The position numbers and the translations under genes are program-made. Source: Adhaeribacter radiodurans (GTDB taxonomy: Bacteria > Bacteroidota > Bacteroidia > Cytophagales > Hymenobacteraceae). Taken from it: a stretch of 64,000 nucleotides of DNA. The DNA lies in assembly GCF_014075995.1 (NCBI RefSeq), contig NZ_CP055153.1:1922001-1986000 (forward strand), given 5' to 3'. Positions 27,359 through 37,300 of this stretch are shown here, piece after piece (position 1 is the first letter of the stretch; the number at the start of each line of letters is the position of its first letter). The notes under the pieces are model-generated. The model saw nothing but the letters and a program-made list of their open reading frames with translations. It was not told the origin of the DNA and did no database searches.

Positions 27359-27786
27359 GATGGATTCAGAGCTTGGGTTTGGTACGCCAGAGCGTACAGT
27401 TTTATTTGCTTTAGCATGGATAATAATCCATTGGAACGGGTAGGAGAGAGGTGGTTTTGTAAACCAATTTTGTTAATAAAATACATATTGGCTTCGGAAA
27501 TTTCCTGAGGCGTATGTCCGGATAATACCTGTACCACCATACTCACTAAACCTTTAGTAATAATGGCATCGCTATCCGCCGAGAAAACTAATTTACCGTT
27601 TTCATAATCAGCGTGCAGCCAAACTTTCGACTGGCAACCTTTAATCAGGTTTTCGTCAGTTTTATATTTATCGTCAATAAGAGGCAGGTCTTTCCCTAAC
27701 TGAATAATATACTCGTATTTATCCATCCAGTCATCAAACAACTCAAAGTCCTCTATAATCTGGTCCTGCCGTTCTTCTATCGTCAT
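27355..27786 (-). CDS. sufE: SufE sulfur acceptor
   Basis: A 143-residue SufE protein. The active Cys51 lies in NLIKGCQSKVWL, the site that takes the persulfide from SufS and passes it to SufB. The C-terminal helices (HLSPTRSNGLLSMLKQIKLYA) are typical. It starts 10 bases after sufS and overlaps the DUF59 gene. Confidence 0.95.
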   Translation of the reverse strand: MTIEERQDQIIEDFELFDDWMDKYEYIIQLGKDLPLIDDKYKTDENLIKGCQSKVWLHADYENGKLVFSADSDAIITKGLVSMVVQVLSGHTPQEISEANMYFINKIGLQNHLSPTRSNGLLSMLKQIKLYALAYQTQALNPS

Positions 27787-27796
27787 ATTTAATAAA

Positions 27797-29047
27797 TCAG
27801 CTTAATAAAGTAACCGCTTTTTTAATTCCGGTTACTAATTTGTCAATTTCTTCCGGGGTATTGTAAACAGCTATAGAAGCTCTTACTGTACCCGGAATAT
27901 TAAAGTACTGCATAATAGGCTCGGTACAATGGTGGCCCGTACGAACGGCAATACCTTGTTTATCCAGGATTTCACCAATGTCAAATGGATGGGCATCGCC
28001 TACCAGGAAGGATATAGAAGCTGCCCGGTGTTTCGCTTCGCCAATAAAACGAAGTTCATCAATGGTTTGCAAGGCTTCTACGGCATAGCTATATAACTGG
28101 CTTTCTGCTTCCTGAATATTGTTTAATCCTAAACCCTGAATATAATCAACGGCCGCTCCAAAGGCAATTCCTTCTGAAATGCTGGGAGTTCCTGCCTCAA
28201 ACTTCAGCGGTAATTCATTATAAGTTGTTTTCTTGAAACTAACGGACTTAATCATATCACCACCCCCTTGGTAAGGAGGTAATTGGTTTAGCCAGGATTC
28301 TTTGCCGTATAATGCGCCAATTCCGGTTGGTCCGTACATTTTGTGCGCTGAAATAGCCAGAAAATCTACATCTAATTCCTGCACATCTATAGGTAAGTGC
28401 GGAGCGGCTTGCGCGGCATCTACCAATACCGGAATATCTTGTTGATGCGCCCGGTTAATAATTTCTTTTACCGGGTTAATAGTACCCAAAGTATTAGAAA
28501 TGTAAGTAACCGCTACTAATTTTACCGTTTCGTCTAACAGCTCATCCAGTTCCTCTAAAACCAGCTCGCCTTTTTCGTTTACCGGAATTACCTTAATAGT
28601 AGCTCCTCGCTCTTCACAGATCATTTGCCAGGGCACAATATTAGAATGGTGCTCAATGGCAGAAATTAGAATACTATCACCGGCTTTTAAAAATTTACGA
28701 CCGAAACTGCTAGCCACTAAGTTAATGCCATCGGTAGTTCCCCGGGTAAATATTACTTCGTGGGTGTGTTTGGCATTGATAAAGGCGGTTACTTTCTTGC
28801 GGGCATCTTCGTAAGCCGAGGTTGCCTGCTGGCTCAAAAAATGTACTCCCCGGTGAACATTACTGTTGTACTGGGTATAGTAATCCTGAATGGTTCGTAG
28901 AACTAGTTCAGGTTTTTGGGTAGTAGCAGCATTATCTAAATATATTAATGGCTTGCCATAAACCTGGGTTTCCAAAATCGGGAAATCAGCCCGGATTTTA
29001 TGAATGTCCAGTTGAACGCTTGTTTCTAAACTTATATTTGCCGGCAT
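27797..29047 (-). CDS. sufS: SufS cysteine desulfurase
   Basis: A 416-residue PLP enzyme that removes sulfur from cysteine. The N-terminus has VYGKPLIYLDNAATTQKP. HHSN and the PLP lysine in FLAISAHKMYGPTG are present, with the catalytic Cys in VRTGHHCTEPIM. The RTGHHC form is that of group II (SufS-type) desulfurases, which need SufE; sufE follows directly. Confidence 0.97.
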   Translation of the reverse strand: MPANISLETSVQLDIHKIRADFPILETQVYGKPLIYLDNAATTQKPELVLRTIQDYYTQYNSNVHRGVHFLSQQATSAYEDARKKVTAFINAKHTHEVIFTRGTTDGINLVASSFGRKFLKAGDSILISAIEHHSNIVPWQMICEERGATIKVIPVNEKGELVLEELDELLDETVKLVAVTYISNTLGTINPVKEIINRAHQQDIPVLVDAAQAAPHLPIDVQELDVDFLAISAHKMYGPTGIGALYGKESWLNQLPPYQGGGDMIKSVSFKKTTYNELPLKFEAGTPSISEGIAFGAAVDYIQGLGLNNIQEAESQLYSYAVEALQTIDELRFIGEAKHRAASISFLVGDAHPFDIGEILDKQGIAVRTGHHCTEPIMQYFNIPGTVRASIAVYNTPEEIDKLVTGIKKAVTLLS

Positions 29048-29051
29048 AATT

Positions 29052-30398
29052 TTAGGCTTTAACCAACTCCTGTTCAGCAGGTATATGTTGGGTAATTAAT
29101 TTATTAATATAGGCTTCTACCGCAGGAATTCTAATATTCTGAGTAACGTCAAAAGCAAAAGCACTTACCAGTAAACGGCGGGCGGTTTGCTCCGAAATTC
29201 CCCGGGAACGTAAATAAAACATGGCTTCCTGGCTTAACTGACCTACGGTGGAACCATGGCTACATTTTACGTCGTCGGCGAAAATTTCTAATTGCGGTTT
29301 AGAATTTATGGTAGCTTTATTACTTAAAAGCAAGTTGTTGTTTTGCTGAAAAGCATTTGTTTTCTGAGCATCACGCTGCACAAAAATTTTACCGTTAAAC
29401 ACCCCGTTTGCATTATCTAACAACACGCCTTTATATACCTCGTTGCTTTCGCAATGCGGATGCAGGTGGTTCACTAAAGTATGGTTATCGGTAAGCTGAC
29501 GACCATTCAACAGATATAAACCATATAAATGGCTTTCGGTGTACTCATCGTTCAGGTTTAAGTGCAAGTTGTTACGCAGCAAATCAGCTTCCGGTAAAGA
29601 AAACGTGTAGTTGCTATATACACTATCGCGTTTCTGACTTACTTCGGTGTGGTTTACCTGCCGGGTATTTTTGCTGTTGTTTTGCAAATTATAATGGTGT
29701 ACCTGGGCATTTTCTTTTACTACAATTTCAGATACACTGTTTACAAAAATATCGCCGTTATGACTATCTGCAATAACAGATTCTACGATACTAACCGAAG
29801 CACTCCGGTTTACTACCACTAAATTCCGGGGCTGAATAAACAAATTTCCGGAACCCGTATAAATGTGAACCAAATATATTGGTTTCTCTAAAACTGTGTT
29901 AGCCAGAACTTCCAGGAATAAACCATTAGCATACCAAGCCGTGTTTAAAGCCGCAAAGTGATATTTTTCCAGGTTTATCTGCTGTCCAAAATTAGCCTGA
30001 AAAGCAGGTTCATTTTCAGCTTCTGCAATACTTTTAAGCGTAATACCGGCCGGTAATTCGTCGGACAAAGCTAGTTGTACCTGACCATTTACTAAAACAA
30101 CCCGGTAGGCATCTAAGCCAACCATATTAATGTTGTCTAAAGCAATAGCTGCTTTATCGGTATTTTGGATAACATCCGGGTTAAACTCATAAGATTGCTG
30201 CAAAAAAGGCAATACGTTGGTGTACTTCCAATCTTCTACTTTCCGGGAAGGAAAGCCCAAAGTACGGAAATGCTCCATGGCCTTTTTCCGGAGAGGCAAC
30301 GTTGACTCGTGTCCGGTAGTTTGTTTACTCGTTAACCAGTTATCAAACCCTTGTAACAGGTCTTGATACAAGGGGAGGGTGGATATTTGATTAGCCAT
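29052..30398 (-). CDS. sufD: SufD Fe-S scaffold subunit
   Basis: A 448-residue SufD. The N-terminal helical part (PSRKVEDWKYTNV) is followed by a beta-helix core. The C-terminal SufBD signature reads DDVKCSHGSTVGQLSQEAMFYLRSRGI. It forms the SufBC2D scaffold with its neighbours. It lies one base after sufC and four bases before sufS. Confidence 0.96.
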   Translation of the reverse strand: MANQISTLPLYQDLLQGFDNWLTSKQTTGHESTLPLRKKAMEHFRTLGFPSRKVEDWKYTNVLPFLQQSYEFNPDVIQNTDKAAIALDNINMVGLDAYRVVLVNGQVQLALSDELPAGITLKSIAEAENEPAFQANFGQQINLEKYHFAALNTAWYANGLFLEVLANTVLEKPIYLVHIYTGSGNLFIQPRNLVVVNRSASVSIVESVIADSHNGDIFVNSVSEIVVKENAQVHHYNLQNNSKNTRQVNHTEVSQKRDSVYSNYTFSLPEADLLRNNLHLNLNDEYTESHLYGLYLLNGRQLTDNHTLVNHLHPHCESNEVYKGVLLDNANGVFNGKIFVQRDAQKTNAFQQNNNLLLSNKATINSKPQLEIFADDVKCSHGSTVGQLSQEAMFYLRSRGISEQTARRLLVSAFAFDVTQNIRIPAVEAYINKLITQHIPAEQELVKA

Positions 30399-30399
30399 T

Positions 30400-31167
30400 T
30401 TAGTGGGCTGTTTCTTCCGTTTTAAATTCTTCTTTTATCCAATCGTAGCCTTTTTCTTCCAGTTCCATCGCCAATTCTTTGGTTCCGGACTTTACAATTC
30501 GGCCATCGTATAATACATGCACAAAATCGGGTACAATGTATTCTAACAGGCGTTGATAGTGCGTAATTAAAATAAAAGCGTTATGCTCATTGCGGATTTG
30601 GTTAACACCTTTGGCCACAATGCGCAACGCATCTATATCTAAGCCGGAATCTGTTTCGTCCATGATAGAAAGCTTAGGCTCCAGCATGGCTAATTGCAGA
30701 ATTTCATTCCGTTTCTTTTCTCCGCCCGAAAAACCTTCGTTTAACGAACGGTTTACCAACTTAGATTGAAACTCAACCAGCTTTTGTTTTTCTTTGGTAA
30801 GTTTTAAAAATTCTTTGGCTTCCAGCGCGGGTAAACCCCGGTATTCCCGAATTTCGTTTAACGCTGTGCGCAAGAAGTTAATATTAGATACGCCTGGAAT
30901 TTCTACCGGATACTGGAAGGCCATAAATAAACCTTCGCGAGCCCTAACTTCAGGTGCCATATCTAATAAATCCTTACCATCAAAAATTACTTCTCCTTCG
31001 GTTACCTCGTAGGTTTCCCGTCCCGCCAATACCGACGAGAGAGAACTTTTACCAGAACCGTTAGGACCCATGATGGCATGGATTTCACCAGCCTTTACTT
31101 CTAAATTAATTCCTTTTAATATTTTTTTGCCTTCTACTTCGGCGTGCAAATTTCTAATGCTTAGCAT
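30400..31167 (-). CDS. sufC: SufC ATPase of the Fe-S scaffold
   Basis: A 255-residue ABC-type ATPase. Walker A is [11 protein letters not shown] (about 34-44), the signature [13 protein letters not shown], Walker [13 protein letters not shown] and the H-loop [11 protein letters not shown]. The DETDSGLD form is specific to SufC. It powers the SufB-SufD scaffold and is soluble. Confidence 0.97.
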   Translation of the reverse strand: MLSIRNLHAEVEGKKILKGINLEVKAGEIHAIMGPNGSGKSSLSSVLAGRETYEVTEGEVIFDGKDLLDMAPEVRAREGLFMAFQYPVEIPGVSNINFLRTALNEIREYRGLPALEAKEFLKLTKEKQKLVEFQSKLVNRSLNEGFSGGEKKRNEILQLAMLEPKLSIMDETDSGLDIDALRIVAKGVNQIRNEHNAFILITHYQRLLEYIVPDFVHVLYDGRIVKSGTKELAMELEEKGYDWIKEEFKTEETAH

Positions 31168-31190
31168 CTACTTTTATTATTTATTTAATA

Positions 31191-32636
31191 TTAACCCACG
31201 CTACCTTCGAGGGTAATAGACAATAATTTTTGGGCTTCTACCGCAAATTCCATCGGCAGTTGGTTTAAAACTTCTTTCGCGTATCCGTTCACAATAAGTG
31301 CTACTGCTTTCTCGGTAGCAATTCCTCTTTGATTTAGATAGAAGATCTGATCTTCACCAATTTTAGAAGTGGTTGCTTCGTGCTCTACAGTAGCAGTACT
31401 GTTTTTAGTTTCTATGTACGGGAACGTATGGGCTCCGCAATGGCTGCCAATTAGTAAAGAATCGCATTGAGTAAAGTTACGGGCACTATCGGCTTTAGAA
31501 CCAATTTGCACCAAACCCCGGTAGCTGTTATTACTTTCCCCAGCCGAAATTCCTTTCGAAATAATCCGGCTCTTGGTATTTTTACCTAAATGGTAAATTT
31601 TAGTACCGGTATCAGCAATTTGCTTGTTGCGGGTAACGGCTACCGAATAAAACTCACCACTGGAATTATCGCCCTGTAAAATTACGCTGGGGTACTTCCA
31701 GGTAATAGCCGATCCGGTTTCTACTTGCGTCCAGGAGATTTTAGCATTAGCTCCTTTGCAGATACCGCGTTTGGTTACAAAGTTATAAATTCCGCCTTTA
31801 CCGTCTTTATCGCCAGGGTACCAGTTCTGAACGGTAGAATACTTAATTTCGGCATTTTCCAGGGCAATTAGTTCTACCACAGCGGCGTGCAACTGATTTT
31901 CGTCACGCATCGGAGCCGTACAACCTTCTAAGTAACTTACGTAGCTACCTTCATCGGCAATAATTAAAGTACGCTCAAACTGACCGGTATTTTCGGTGTT
32001 AATCCGGAAATAAGTAGACAATTCCATCGGGCAACGAACCCCTTTCGGGATGTACACAAAGGAACCATCAGAAAATACCGCCGTGTTTAAAGCCGCGTAA
32101 ATATTATCGGAATGAGGCACTACCGAACCTAAGTATTTTTGAACCAGTTCCGGATGTTCCTGCACCGCTTCGCTGATGGAGCAGAAAATAACGCCTAATT
32201 CCTTTAGTTTTTCTTTATAAGTAGTAGCTACCGAAATGCTATCGAAAACGGCATCTACCGCTACACCCGCTAAGGCCTTTTGCTCCGATAACGGAATACC
32301 TAACTTAGCGAAAGTGGCTAACAACTCCGGATCTACTTCGTCCAGGCTATTGTATTTCTTTTTATTTTTGGGAGCGGCATAATAGGAAATTTTTTGAAAA
32401 TCCATTGCTGGTAAATCAAAATTCTGCCAATGCGGCATGGGTTCCTTCAAAAAAGCATGATACCCTTTTAAACGCCACTCCAGTAACCAATCCGGCTCGT
32501 TCTTTTTCTGCGAAATAAAATGGATAGTACCCTCATCCAGACCAGCCGGGGCAATTTCCATTTCAATATCCGTGACAAAGCCGTATTCGTATTCCTTGGT
32601 GGCAAAGTCGTTAATTATTTCATTACTATCTTTCAT
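31191..32636 (-). CDS. sufB: SufB Fe-S scaffold subunit
   Basis: A 481-residue SufB at full family length. Typical segments include [74 protein letters not shown] and the C-terminal [10 protein letters not shown] and [20 protein letters not shown]. Clusters are built on this subunit. It is the second gene of the operon, 21 bases behind sufA. Confidence 0.97.
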   Translation of the reverse strand: MKDSNEIINDFATKEYEYGFVTDIEMEIAPAGLDEGTIHFISQKKNEPDWLLEWRLKGYHAFLKEPMPHWQNFDLPAMDFQKISYYAAPKNKKKYNSLDEVDPELLATFAKLGIPLSEQKALAGVAVDAVFDSISVATTYKEKLKELGVIFCSISEAVQEHPELVQKYLGSVVPHSDNIYAALNTAVFSDGSFVYIPKGVRCPMELSTYFRINTENTGQFERTLIIADEGSYVSYLEGCTAPMRDENQLHAAVVELIALENAEIKYSTVQNWYPGDKDGKGGIYNFVTKRGICKGANAKISWTQVETGSAITWKYPSVILQGDNSSGEFYSVAVTRNKQIADTGTKIYHLGKNTKSRIISKGISAGESNNSYRGLVQIGSKADSARNFTQCDSLLIGSHCGAHTFPYIETKNSTATVEHEATTSKIGEDQIFYLNQRGIATEKAVALIVNGYAKEVLNQLPMEFAVEAQKLLSITLEGSVG

Positions 32637-32657
32637 TCTTCCCGTAAGTTACAAGGT

Positions 32658-32984
32658 TTAAACCGCAAAGCTTTCTCCGCAACTGCACGTACGCGAAGCA
32701 TTCGGGTTATTAAAAAATAATCCTTTCCCGTTCAAACCATCTGAGTAATCCAGTTCGGTTCCGAACAGGTAAAGCAAACTTTTCCGGTCTACCACCACAT
32801 TTAAACCATTATGCTGAAAAACTTCATCGGTTTCTTTTTTGTCTGAATCGAATTGAAGCTGGTATTCTAAACCAGAGCAGCCTCCGCCTCGTACGCCTAC
32901 CCGCACAAAGGTATCAGTATCTTTATTTTCTTTTGCCAATAACTGGCTGATATATTCTTTTGCTTTTGGAGATACAGTAATCAT
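32658..32984 (-). CDS. sufA: SufA/IscA-type Fe-S carrier
   Basis: A 108-residue A-type carrier. The three ligand cysteines are in RGGGCSGLEYQL and in SRTCSCGESF near the C-terminus. It transfers clusters from SufBCD to target proteins. As the first gene of the operon it faces the divergent SufR-like regulator across 347 bases. A-type carriers are hard to split into SufA, IscA and ErpA by eye; context favours SufA. Confidence 0.92.
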   Translation of the reverse strand: MITVSPKAKEYISQLLAKENKDTDTFVRVGVRGGGCSGLEYQLQFDSDKKETDEVFQHNGLNVVVDRKSLLYLFGTELDYSDGLNGKGLFFNNPNASRTCSCGESFAV

Positions 32985-33331
32985 GATATTCCTGCTTAGT
33001 TAGTTAATTAACAAATATTCCAAGTAATAGGTTGCAAAATAAACTCTTGCTTTTAGCTATTCTATTCGTTCCTTCGTAAAAAAATGAGCCGATGGAATAC
33101 AAAATTGTAATAAAGTGTAAAATTAGGAAAATAATCTTTAATTAAGCTTTTTGCCGTTGCTTTAAGGGTTACGGGATAAATAGAATAAAAATATTCGCAG
33201 GAAAGCACCCTTTTGCATACTTTCTTGTTCCTAGTTTAGTAGAAGTTAAATTTCCAACGGCTCTGTTTAAGTAAGTTACATTTGCCTCTAACCCGAACTG
33301 GTTTCGAAAGCGACGCAAAGTTATCACAATA
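32985..33331. promoter_or_regulatory. Divergent control region of suf operon and SufR-like gene
   Basis: 347 bases without a gene. It must hold the promoters of the sufA-T operon (minus) and of the SufR-like gene (plus, -7 box at 33277-33284). I do not see the CAAC-N6-GTTG operator known from cyanobacterial SufR. No exact -7 box was seen for the minus direction. Confidence 0.5.
33277..33284 (+). promoter_or_regulatory. -7 box of the sufR-like gene
   Basis: TACATTTG matches TAnnTTTG, 47 bases before the ATG at 33332. Confidence 0.4.
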
Positions 33332-33994
33332 ATGAATAAAGCAAGTAATTACTTGGAAAGTAGTTCCATTAGTTCCCAATCGGCTACCGAAAAAATTTTA
33401 AAGGTATTAAAAACGGAGGGACCTAAAACGGCTGGCATTCTTGCCCAAATTTTAGGAATGACCGGTGAGGGGGCACGCCTGCATTTGCTAAAACTAGCCG
33501 AAGAAGGCCTGGTGCAAGCTACTTCCGAATCCAAAGGAGTGGGCCGCCCTACTTTAAACTGGAGTTTAACCGCCGCTGGTAATGCCCGTTTTCCGAATAC
33601 CCATAGTGATTTATCGGTACAACTTTTAAATACCATTAAAGCAGAATTAGGCGAACAAGTTTTAGAGCAAATCATTGACCGAAGGGGCGAAGAAGTACTA
33701 AACCGGTATGCGGAAGAATTAAAAGATTGCTTAACCTTAGAAGAAAAAATTAACCGCTTTGCTACCATTCGTTACCGGGAAGGGTATATTGCCAGTTGTC
33801 AAAAAGATGAACTGGGTTATTTACTCATAGAAAACCATTGCCCCATTTGCGCAGCGGCCACCGCCACCCCGGCTATTTGCCGGTCGGAGTTTCAAATATT
33901 AAAACGAGTGTTAGGGAATGAGGTAGATGTAAAACGGGTAGACCATATTTTGGAAGGTGCCCGTCGTTGTGCGTACCGCATTACATTAATCTGA
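33332..33994 (+). CDS. SufR-like Fe-S-sensing transcription regulator
   Basis: A 220-residue regulator. The winged helix spans about 15-85 (TEKILKVLKTEGPKTAGILAQIL, then GEGARLHLLKLAEEGLVQ, GRPTLNWSLT). The C-terminal domain has cysteines at 156, 170, 173, 183 and 213. C170-x12-C183 and a distal Cys213 resemble the cluster-binding pattern of cyanobacterial and actinobacterial SufR. It is divergent to the suf operon, where SufR-type repressors normally sit, so it probably represses suf when clusters are sufficient. A rho-independent terminator follows directly. Confidence 0.88.
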   Translation: MNKASNYLESSSISSQSATEKILKVLKTEGPKTAGILAQILGMTGEGARLHLLKLAEEGLVQATSESKGVGRPTLNWSLTAAGNARFPNTHSDLSVQLLNTIKAELGEQVLEQIIDRRGEEVLNRYAEELKDCLTLEEKINRFATIRYREGYIASCQKDELGYLLIENHCPICAAATATPAICRSEFQILKRVLGNEVDVKRVDHILEGARRCAYRITLI

Positions 33995-34020
33995 TAATAG
34001 AAATATTAAAATGAATAGTA

Positions 34021-34055
34021 AACCCGCCAAGTTTGTAATCTTGGCGGGTTTTTTT
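34021..34055 (+). terminator. Intrinsic terminator of the sufR-like gene
   Basis: Perfect 10-bp stem AACCCGCCAA / TTGGCGGGTT with a 10-base loop, followed by a run of T. It begins 26 bases after the stop codon at 33994. Confidence 0.85.
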
Positions 34056-34140
34056 ATCTCTAGTTTCCCTGGCTAAAGCCAGGGGCAATTTAGAAAGTTT
34101 ATATTGGTTTAATTTATTACCTCCACTTTAAACTGAAGAG

Positions 34141-34464
34141 TTATTCATTGGATTCTCCTTTTATTCGGAAAACGGCACCGGCTATATTTTCATTCACTCT
34201 TATTTGGCAGGACAAACGGCTATCCGGACCAGCTTCGGGTAAGGTATCCAGCATATCTAGTTCGGTATCGTTAACCGGCGGTAAAGAACCAGGTGCTTCT
34301 AAAACCTGTACGTGGCAAGTAGCGCAAATGCCCATACCGCCGCAAGTAGCCAGTATATTATATTCCGAGGCCTTTAACACTTCCATCAGGGAAAGATTAA
34401 TACCTTCCGGAATTACTATATCCTGCCGGGTGCCATTGCGGTCTTCTATGGTTATGTTAATCAT
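34141..34464 (-). CDS. [2Fe-2S] ferredoxin, adrenodoxin type
   Basis: A 107-residue ferredoxin with cluster cysteines 41, 47, 50 and 86 (CGGMGICATC and RLSCQI), the adrenodoxin/Isc-type spacing C-x5-C-x2-C. It probably carries electrons from the reductase encoded 15 bases upstream in the same operon. A role in Fe-S assembly is plausible from the suf genes nearby. Confidence 0.94.
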   Translation of the reverse strand: MINITIEDRNGTRQDIVIPEGINLSLMEVLKASEYNILATCGGMGICATCHVQVLEAPGSLPPVNDTELDMLDTLPEAGPDSRLSCQIRVNENIAGAVFRIKGESNE

Positions 34465-34479
34465 AAGTAATTAAGTAAA

Positions 34480-35484
34480 TTACAAAGCGTGAATACCATT
34501 TACGGTGGTGTATTTAAAACTTAGTTTTTGCTCCGGAAAAACGTATTTAAAGGCACTCTGCGCCATTAAAGCAGCTTCGTGGAAACCACATAAAATCAGC
34601 TTCAGCTTACCCGGATACGTGTTAATATCGCCAATGGCATAAATGCGCTCTACGTTCGTCGAGAAATCTTGAGTATTTACTTCAATGGCTGATTTATCCA
34701 CGGCTAAATTCCAGTCCGCAATTGGTCCTAACTTAGGAGTTAAACCAAATAGGGGAATAAAATAATCGACATCCAGGTTAGAAACAGTTTTATCTTTGCG
34801 CGAGATCGATATTTCTTTTAAATGGCCATTACCGTTAAGAGCTGTAACATTGGCATTTAAAATTAAATTAATCCGGCCTTGCTCCGCTAAGGAAAATACT
34901 TTCTCCGCCGAATCCGGAGCCCCCCGGAAGGTTTCGCCGCGGTGTACTAAGGTAACCTTGCTGGCTATTTCAGATAAAAATAAAGTCCAGTCTAAAGCTG
35001 AGTCGCCGCCGCCTGCTAAAACAATGCGTTTATCGCGGAACAGTTCCGGATTCTTTACCATGTAGGCTACGCCTTTGCCTTCAAAATCTTCAAGCCGTTC
35101 TACGGCCGGTTTACGCGGTTCGAAAGAACCTAGTCCGGCGGCAATTACTACTACCTGGCAGTGAATTTGAGTATTTTCGTTTGAAGTAATCAGGTAAGAG
35201 CCATCTTCCTGGCGTTCTAGTTTTTCTACCCGTTCGCCTAAGGTAAAGGTAGGGTGGAAAGGATTAATCTGATCTAAAAGATTATTTACTAAATCCTGAG
35301 CGTTAATGGCCGGGAAGCCAGGAATGTCATAAATAGGTTTTTGGGGGTAAATCTCAGATAATTGCCCACCTACCTGCGGTAAAGCATCTATTAAATGGCA
35401 GCGCATTTTTAATAATCCGGCTTCAAAAACGGCAAACAAGCCCACAGGGCCAGCACCAATAATGCATATATCAGTAGTTATCAT
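34480..35484 (-). CDS. Ferredoxin-NADP reductase, thioredoxin-reductase-like
   Basis: A 334-residue flavoprotein. The FAD-binding site is IIGAGPVGLFAVFEAG at the N-terminus and the NAD(P)-binding site AGGGDSALDWTLFL (about 160). The C-terminal FAD motif is RIYAIGDINTYPG. The CxxC redox pair of thioredoxin reductases is absent, which matches the YumC/TrxR-like ferredoxin-NADP+ oxidoreductases. The ferredoxin gene lies immediately downstream. Confidence 0.92.
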   Translation of the reverse strand: MITTDICIIGAGPVGLFAVFEAGLLKMRCHLIDALPQVGGQLSEIYPQKPIYDIPGFPAINAQDLVNNLLDQINPFHPTFTLGERVEKLERQEDGSYLITSNENTQIHCQVVVIAAGLGSFEPRKPAVERLEDFEGKGVAYMVKNPELFRDKRIVLAGGGDSALDWTLFLSEIASKVTLVHRGETFRGAPDSAEKVFSLAEQGRINLILNANVTALNGNGHLKEISISRKDKTVSNLDVDYFIPLFGLTPKLGPIADWNLAVDKSAIEVNTQDFSTNVERIYAIGDINTYPGKLKLILCGFHEAALMAQSAFKYVFPEQKLSFKYTTVNGIHAL

Positions 35485-36050
35485 GATTGTACTTAGGAAA
35501 ATTTAAAAATTAGTAAATGGAAACAGAATAATGCCTGTTTCTATCTCTGCTTTATAAAAGCAGAAATAATCTTAAAAGTTTATTTTTATAAGAAAGAGCC
35601 TGTGATACAAGGCAAGTGGAAATGGAAAGCCAACAGAAAATAGCTATAGACCTTCGGGGGACCTAGCTACAACAAATAATCTTAAAGGTAAGAAAAGGTG
35701 TTGGCGAAAAATCAGTCATTTTAATTTTACAAGTTTCTACTTGTTTTATTTGCAAAAGTAATACCTCTCCTTTATTAAACAAGCTATATTTAGTAAAAAT
35801 TGTTTGTGATTCATTCATCCAATCCCATAAAACGATTAAAATAAAAGAAGTAGCTTGATATGTTTCCTGCATAAACATCAGGAGAAACGCACAACTAGTA
35901 AAAAAAGTAAGCTTACCTTAAATTTAACAAGAACGAGTACTACTCATTCAGATTCATTTTTGGGGTACTTATTTCTCAAAAATTAACTAATATTGAGGCA
36001 AAATTTAACAAAAGGCCGATTAATGCGGCGTATTAAAAATATTAGAACGT
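35485..36050. other. 566-base divergent intergenic region
   Basis: No credible gene; a 71-codon minus frame inside it has no domain and low-complexity codon use. An imperfect inverted repeat with TAGCTA arms lies at 35641-35669, and a TTTAGTAAA copy at 35789-35797. Confidence 0.5.
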
Positions 36051-36488
36051 ATGTATACCGGATTACAACACCTGCATTCTTATTTGGCTTACCTGGTTTT
36101 ATTAGGTTTATTAGTTAGCATTTTAACGGCTATTGGCGGTTGGATGCAAAACCGCCCTTTTGCTGATAAAGACCGGAAACGTGCCTTGCTCGGATTAATT
36201 CCCACGCATTTGCAATGGATAATCGGGCTAATTTTATATTTTATTTCTCCGCTTGGCGCGGCAAATGCTTCGGGGGCTGCTATGAAAGATGCCAACTCCC
36301 GGCTGTATATTCTGGAACATCCGCTTACCATGATTATCGCGGTGGTACTCATTACCATTGGTTACTCCCGGGCCAAACGGTTAAAACTTGGCAAAGCTCG
36401 TTTCCAGAGCATTTTTGTGTTTTACGGCATTGGGCTTATTCTTATTTTAAGCCGTTTACCTTGGCGAGCTTGGTTTGCGGTTTCGTAA
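36051..36488 (+). CDS. Four-helix membrane protein with conserved histidines
   Basis: A 145-residue protein with four membrane segments (about 9-29, 45-66, 89-106, 117-135). His7, His9, His53 (PTHLQW) and His90 (LEHP) lie close to membrane edges, as in small b-type cytochromes, so heme binding is possible but unproven. The family is common in Bacteroidetes under inconsistent names. It is 65 bases upstream of the Mut7-C gene on the same strand. Confidence 0.75.
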   Translation: MYTGLQHLHSYLAYLVLLGLLVSILTAIGGWMQNRPFADKDRKRALLGLIPTHLQWIIGLILYFISPLGAANASGAAMKDANSRLYILEHPLTMIIAVVLITIGYSRAKRLKLGKARFQSIFVFYGIGLILILSRLPWRAWFAVS

Positions 36489-36553
36489 TCTCGAATTACT
36501 TAATTAAAAATAGATTAGTGATTAACGGGTAGGCAATTGGCCGTAAAAGGAGG

Positions 36554-37300
36554 ATGGCAAAACTAGCTTACTTTCGTTTTTACGGTAACCTGAATGATTT
36601 TTTGCCTTCTTTGCAGAAGGAAAAAGAAGTGAAATATTCATTTACCGGCACACCAGCCGTAAAAGATGCAATAGAAGCTTTGGGTATTCCTCACCCCGAA
36701 GTAGATATAGTTCTGATAAATGGTCAGCCTACCCAGTTTACTAATTTACTACAAGCCAACGATTCTGTAGCAGTTTATCCAACTGGTACGAACCACGTCA
36801 ATTTAGCCGCGTATTCCAGGCAAGCAACTTTACCGGTATGGCATAAATTTATTCTGGATGTACATTTAGGTAAATTAGCAAAAAACTTGCGACTACTGGG
36901 TTTCGATACGCTGTACCGCACCGATTACGACAATAAAACTATTGTACAATTAGCCGGTGCGGAGGAACGTATTATTCTTACCCGCGATGTAGGTTTACTA
37001 AAACATAAAACGGTACTTTGGGGATATTGGCTGCGTTCGCAGCACCCAGAAAAGCAATTAACCGAAGTACTCGCTTATTTTAAATTTCTTCCGCCTTTTC
37101 AGCCATTTACCCGCTGTTTGGTTTGCAACGGCATTCTGGCCTGGGTGCCAAAAGAAACAGTGCTGGAACAATTACCACCCAAAACCAAACTATACTTTCA
37201 GGAATTTTACCAATGCCAAAACTGCCTGCGCGTTCTCTGGAAGGGTTCTCATTACGACCGCATGCAAGTTTTTGTGCAACAATTAAGGCAAGTTGACTAA
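36554..37300 (+). CDS. Mut7-C RNase-like protein with ubiquitin-like N-terminus
   Basis: A 248-residue two-domain protein. Residues 1-83 form a ThiS/MoaD-like ubiquitin fold (FRFYGNLNDFL...VLINGQPT...SVAVYP). Residues 95-245 form a Mut7-C (DUF82) PIN-like nuclease domain with acidic residues D102, D124/D126 and D145 (FILDVHLGKLAKNLRLLGFDTLY, ILTRDVGLL). A zinc ribbon is formed by C188/C191 and C221/C224. The domain is related to the exonuclease Mut-7 C-terminus and predicted to act on RNA. The cellular substrate is unknown. Confidence 0.9.
   Translation: MAKLAYFRFYGNLNDFLPSLQKEKEVKYSFTGTPAVKDAIEALGIPHPEVDIVLINGQPTQFTNLLQANDSVAVYPTGTNHVNLAAYSRQATLPVWHKFILDVHLGKLAKNLRLLGFDTLYRTDYDNKTIVQLAGAEERIILTRDVGLLKHKTVLWGYWLRSQHPEKQLTEVLAYFKFLPPFQPFTRCLVCNGILAWVPKETVLEQLPPKTKLYFQEFYQCQNCLRVLWKGSHYDRMQVFVQQLRQVD

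Noticed and set aside
32985-33331. Cyanobacterial SufR operator CAAC-N6-GTTG
   Set aside because: No such repeat is present in the suf control region.
35663-35878. 71-codon minus-strand frame
   Set aside because: No domain or signal feature, unusual composition, and it lies in an AT-rich divergent intergenic region.
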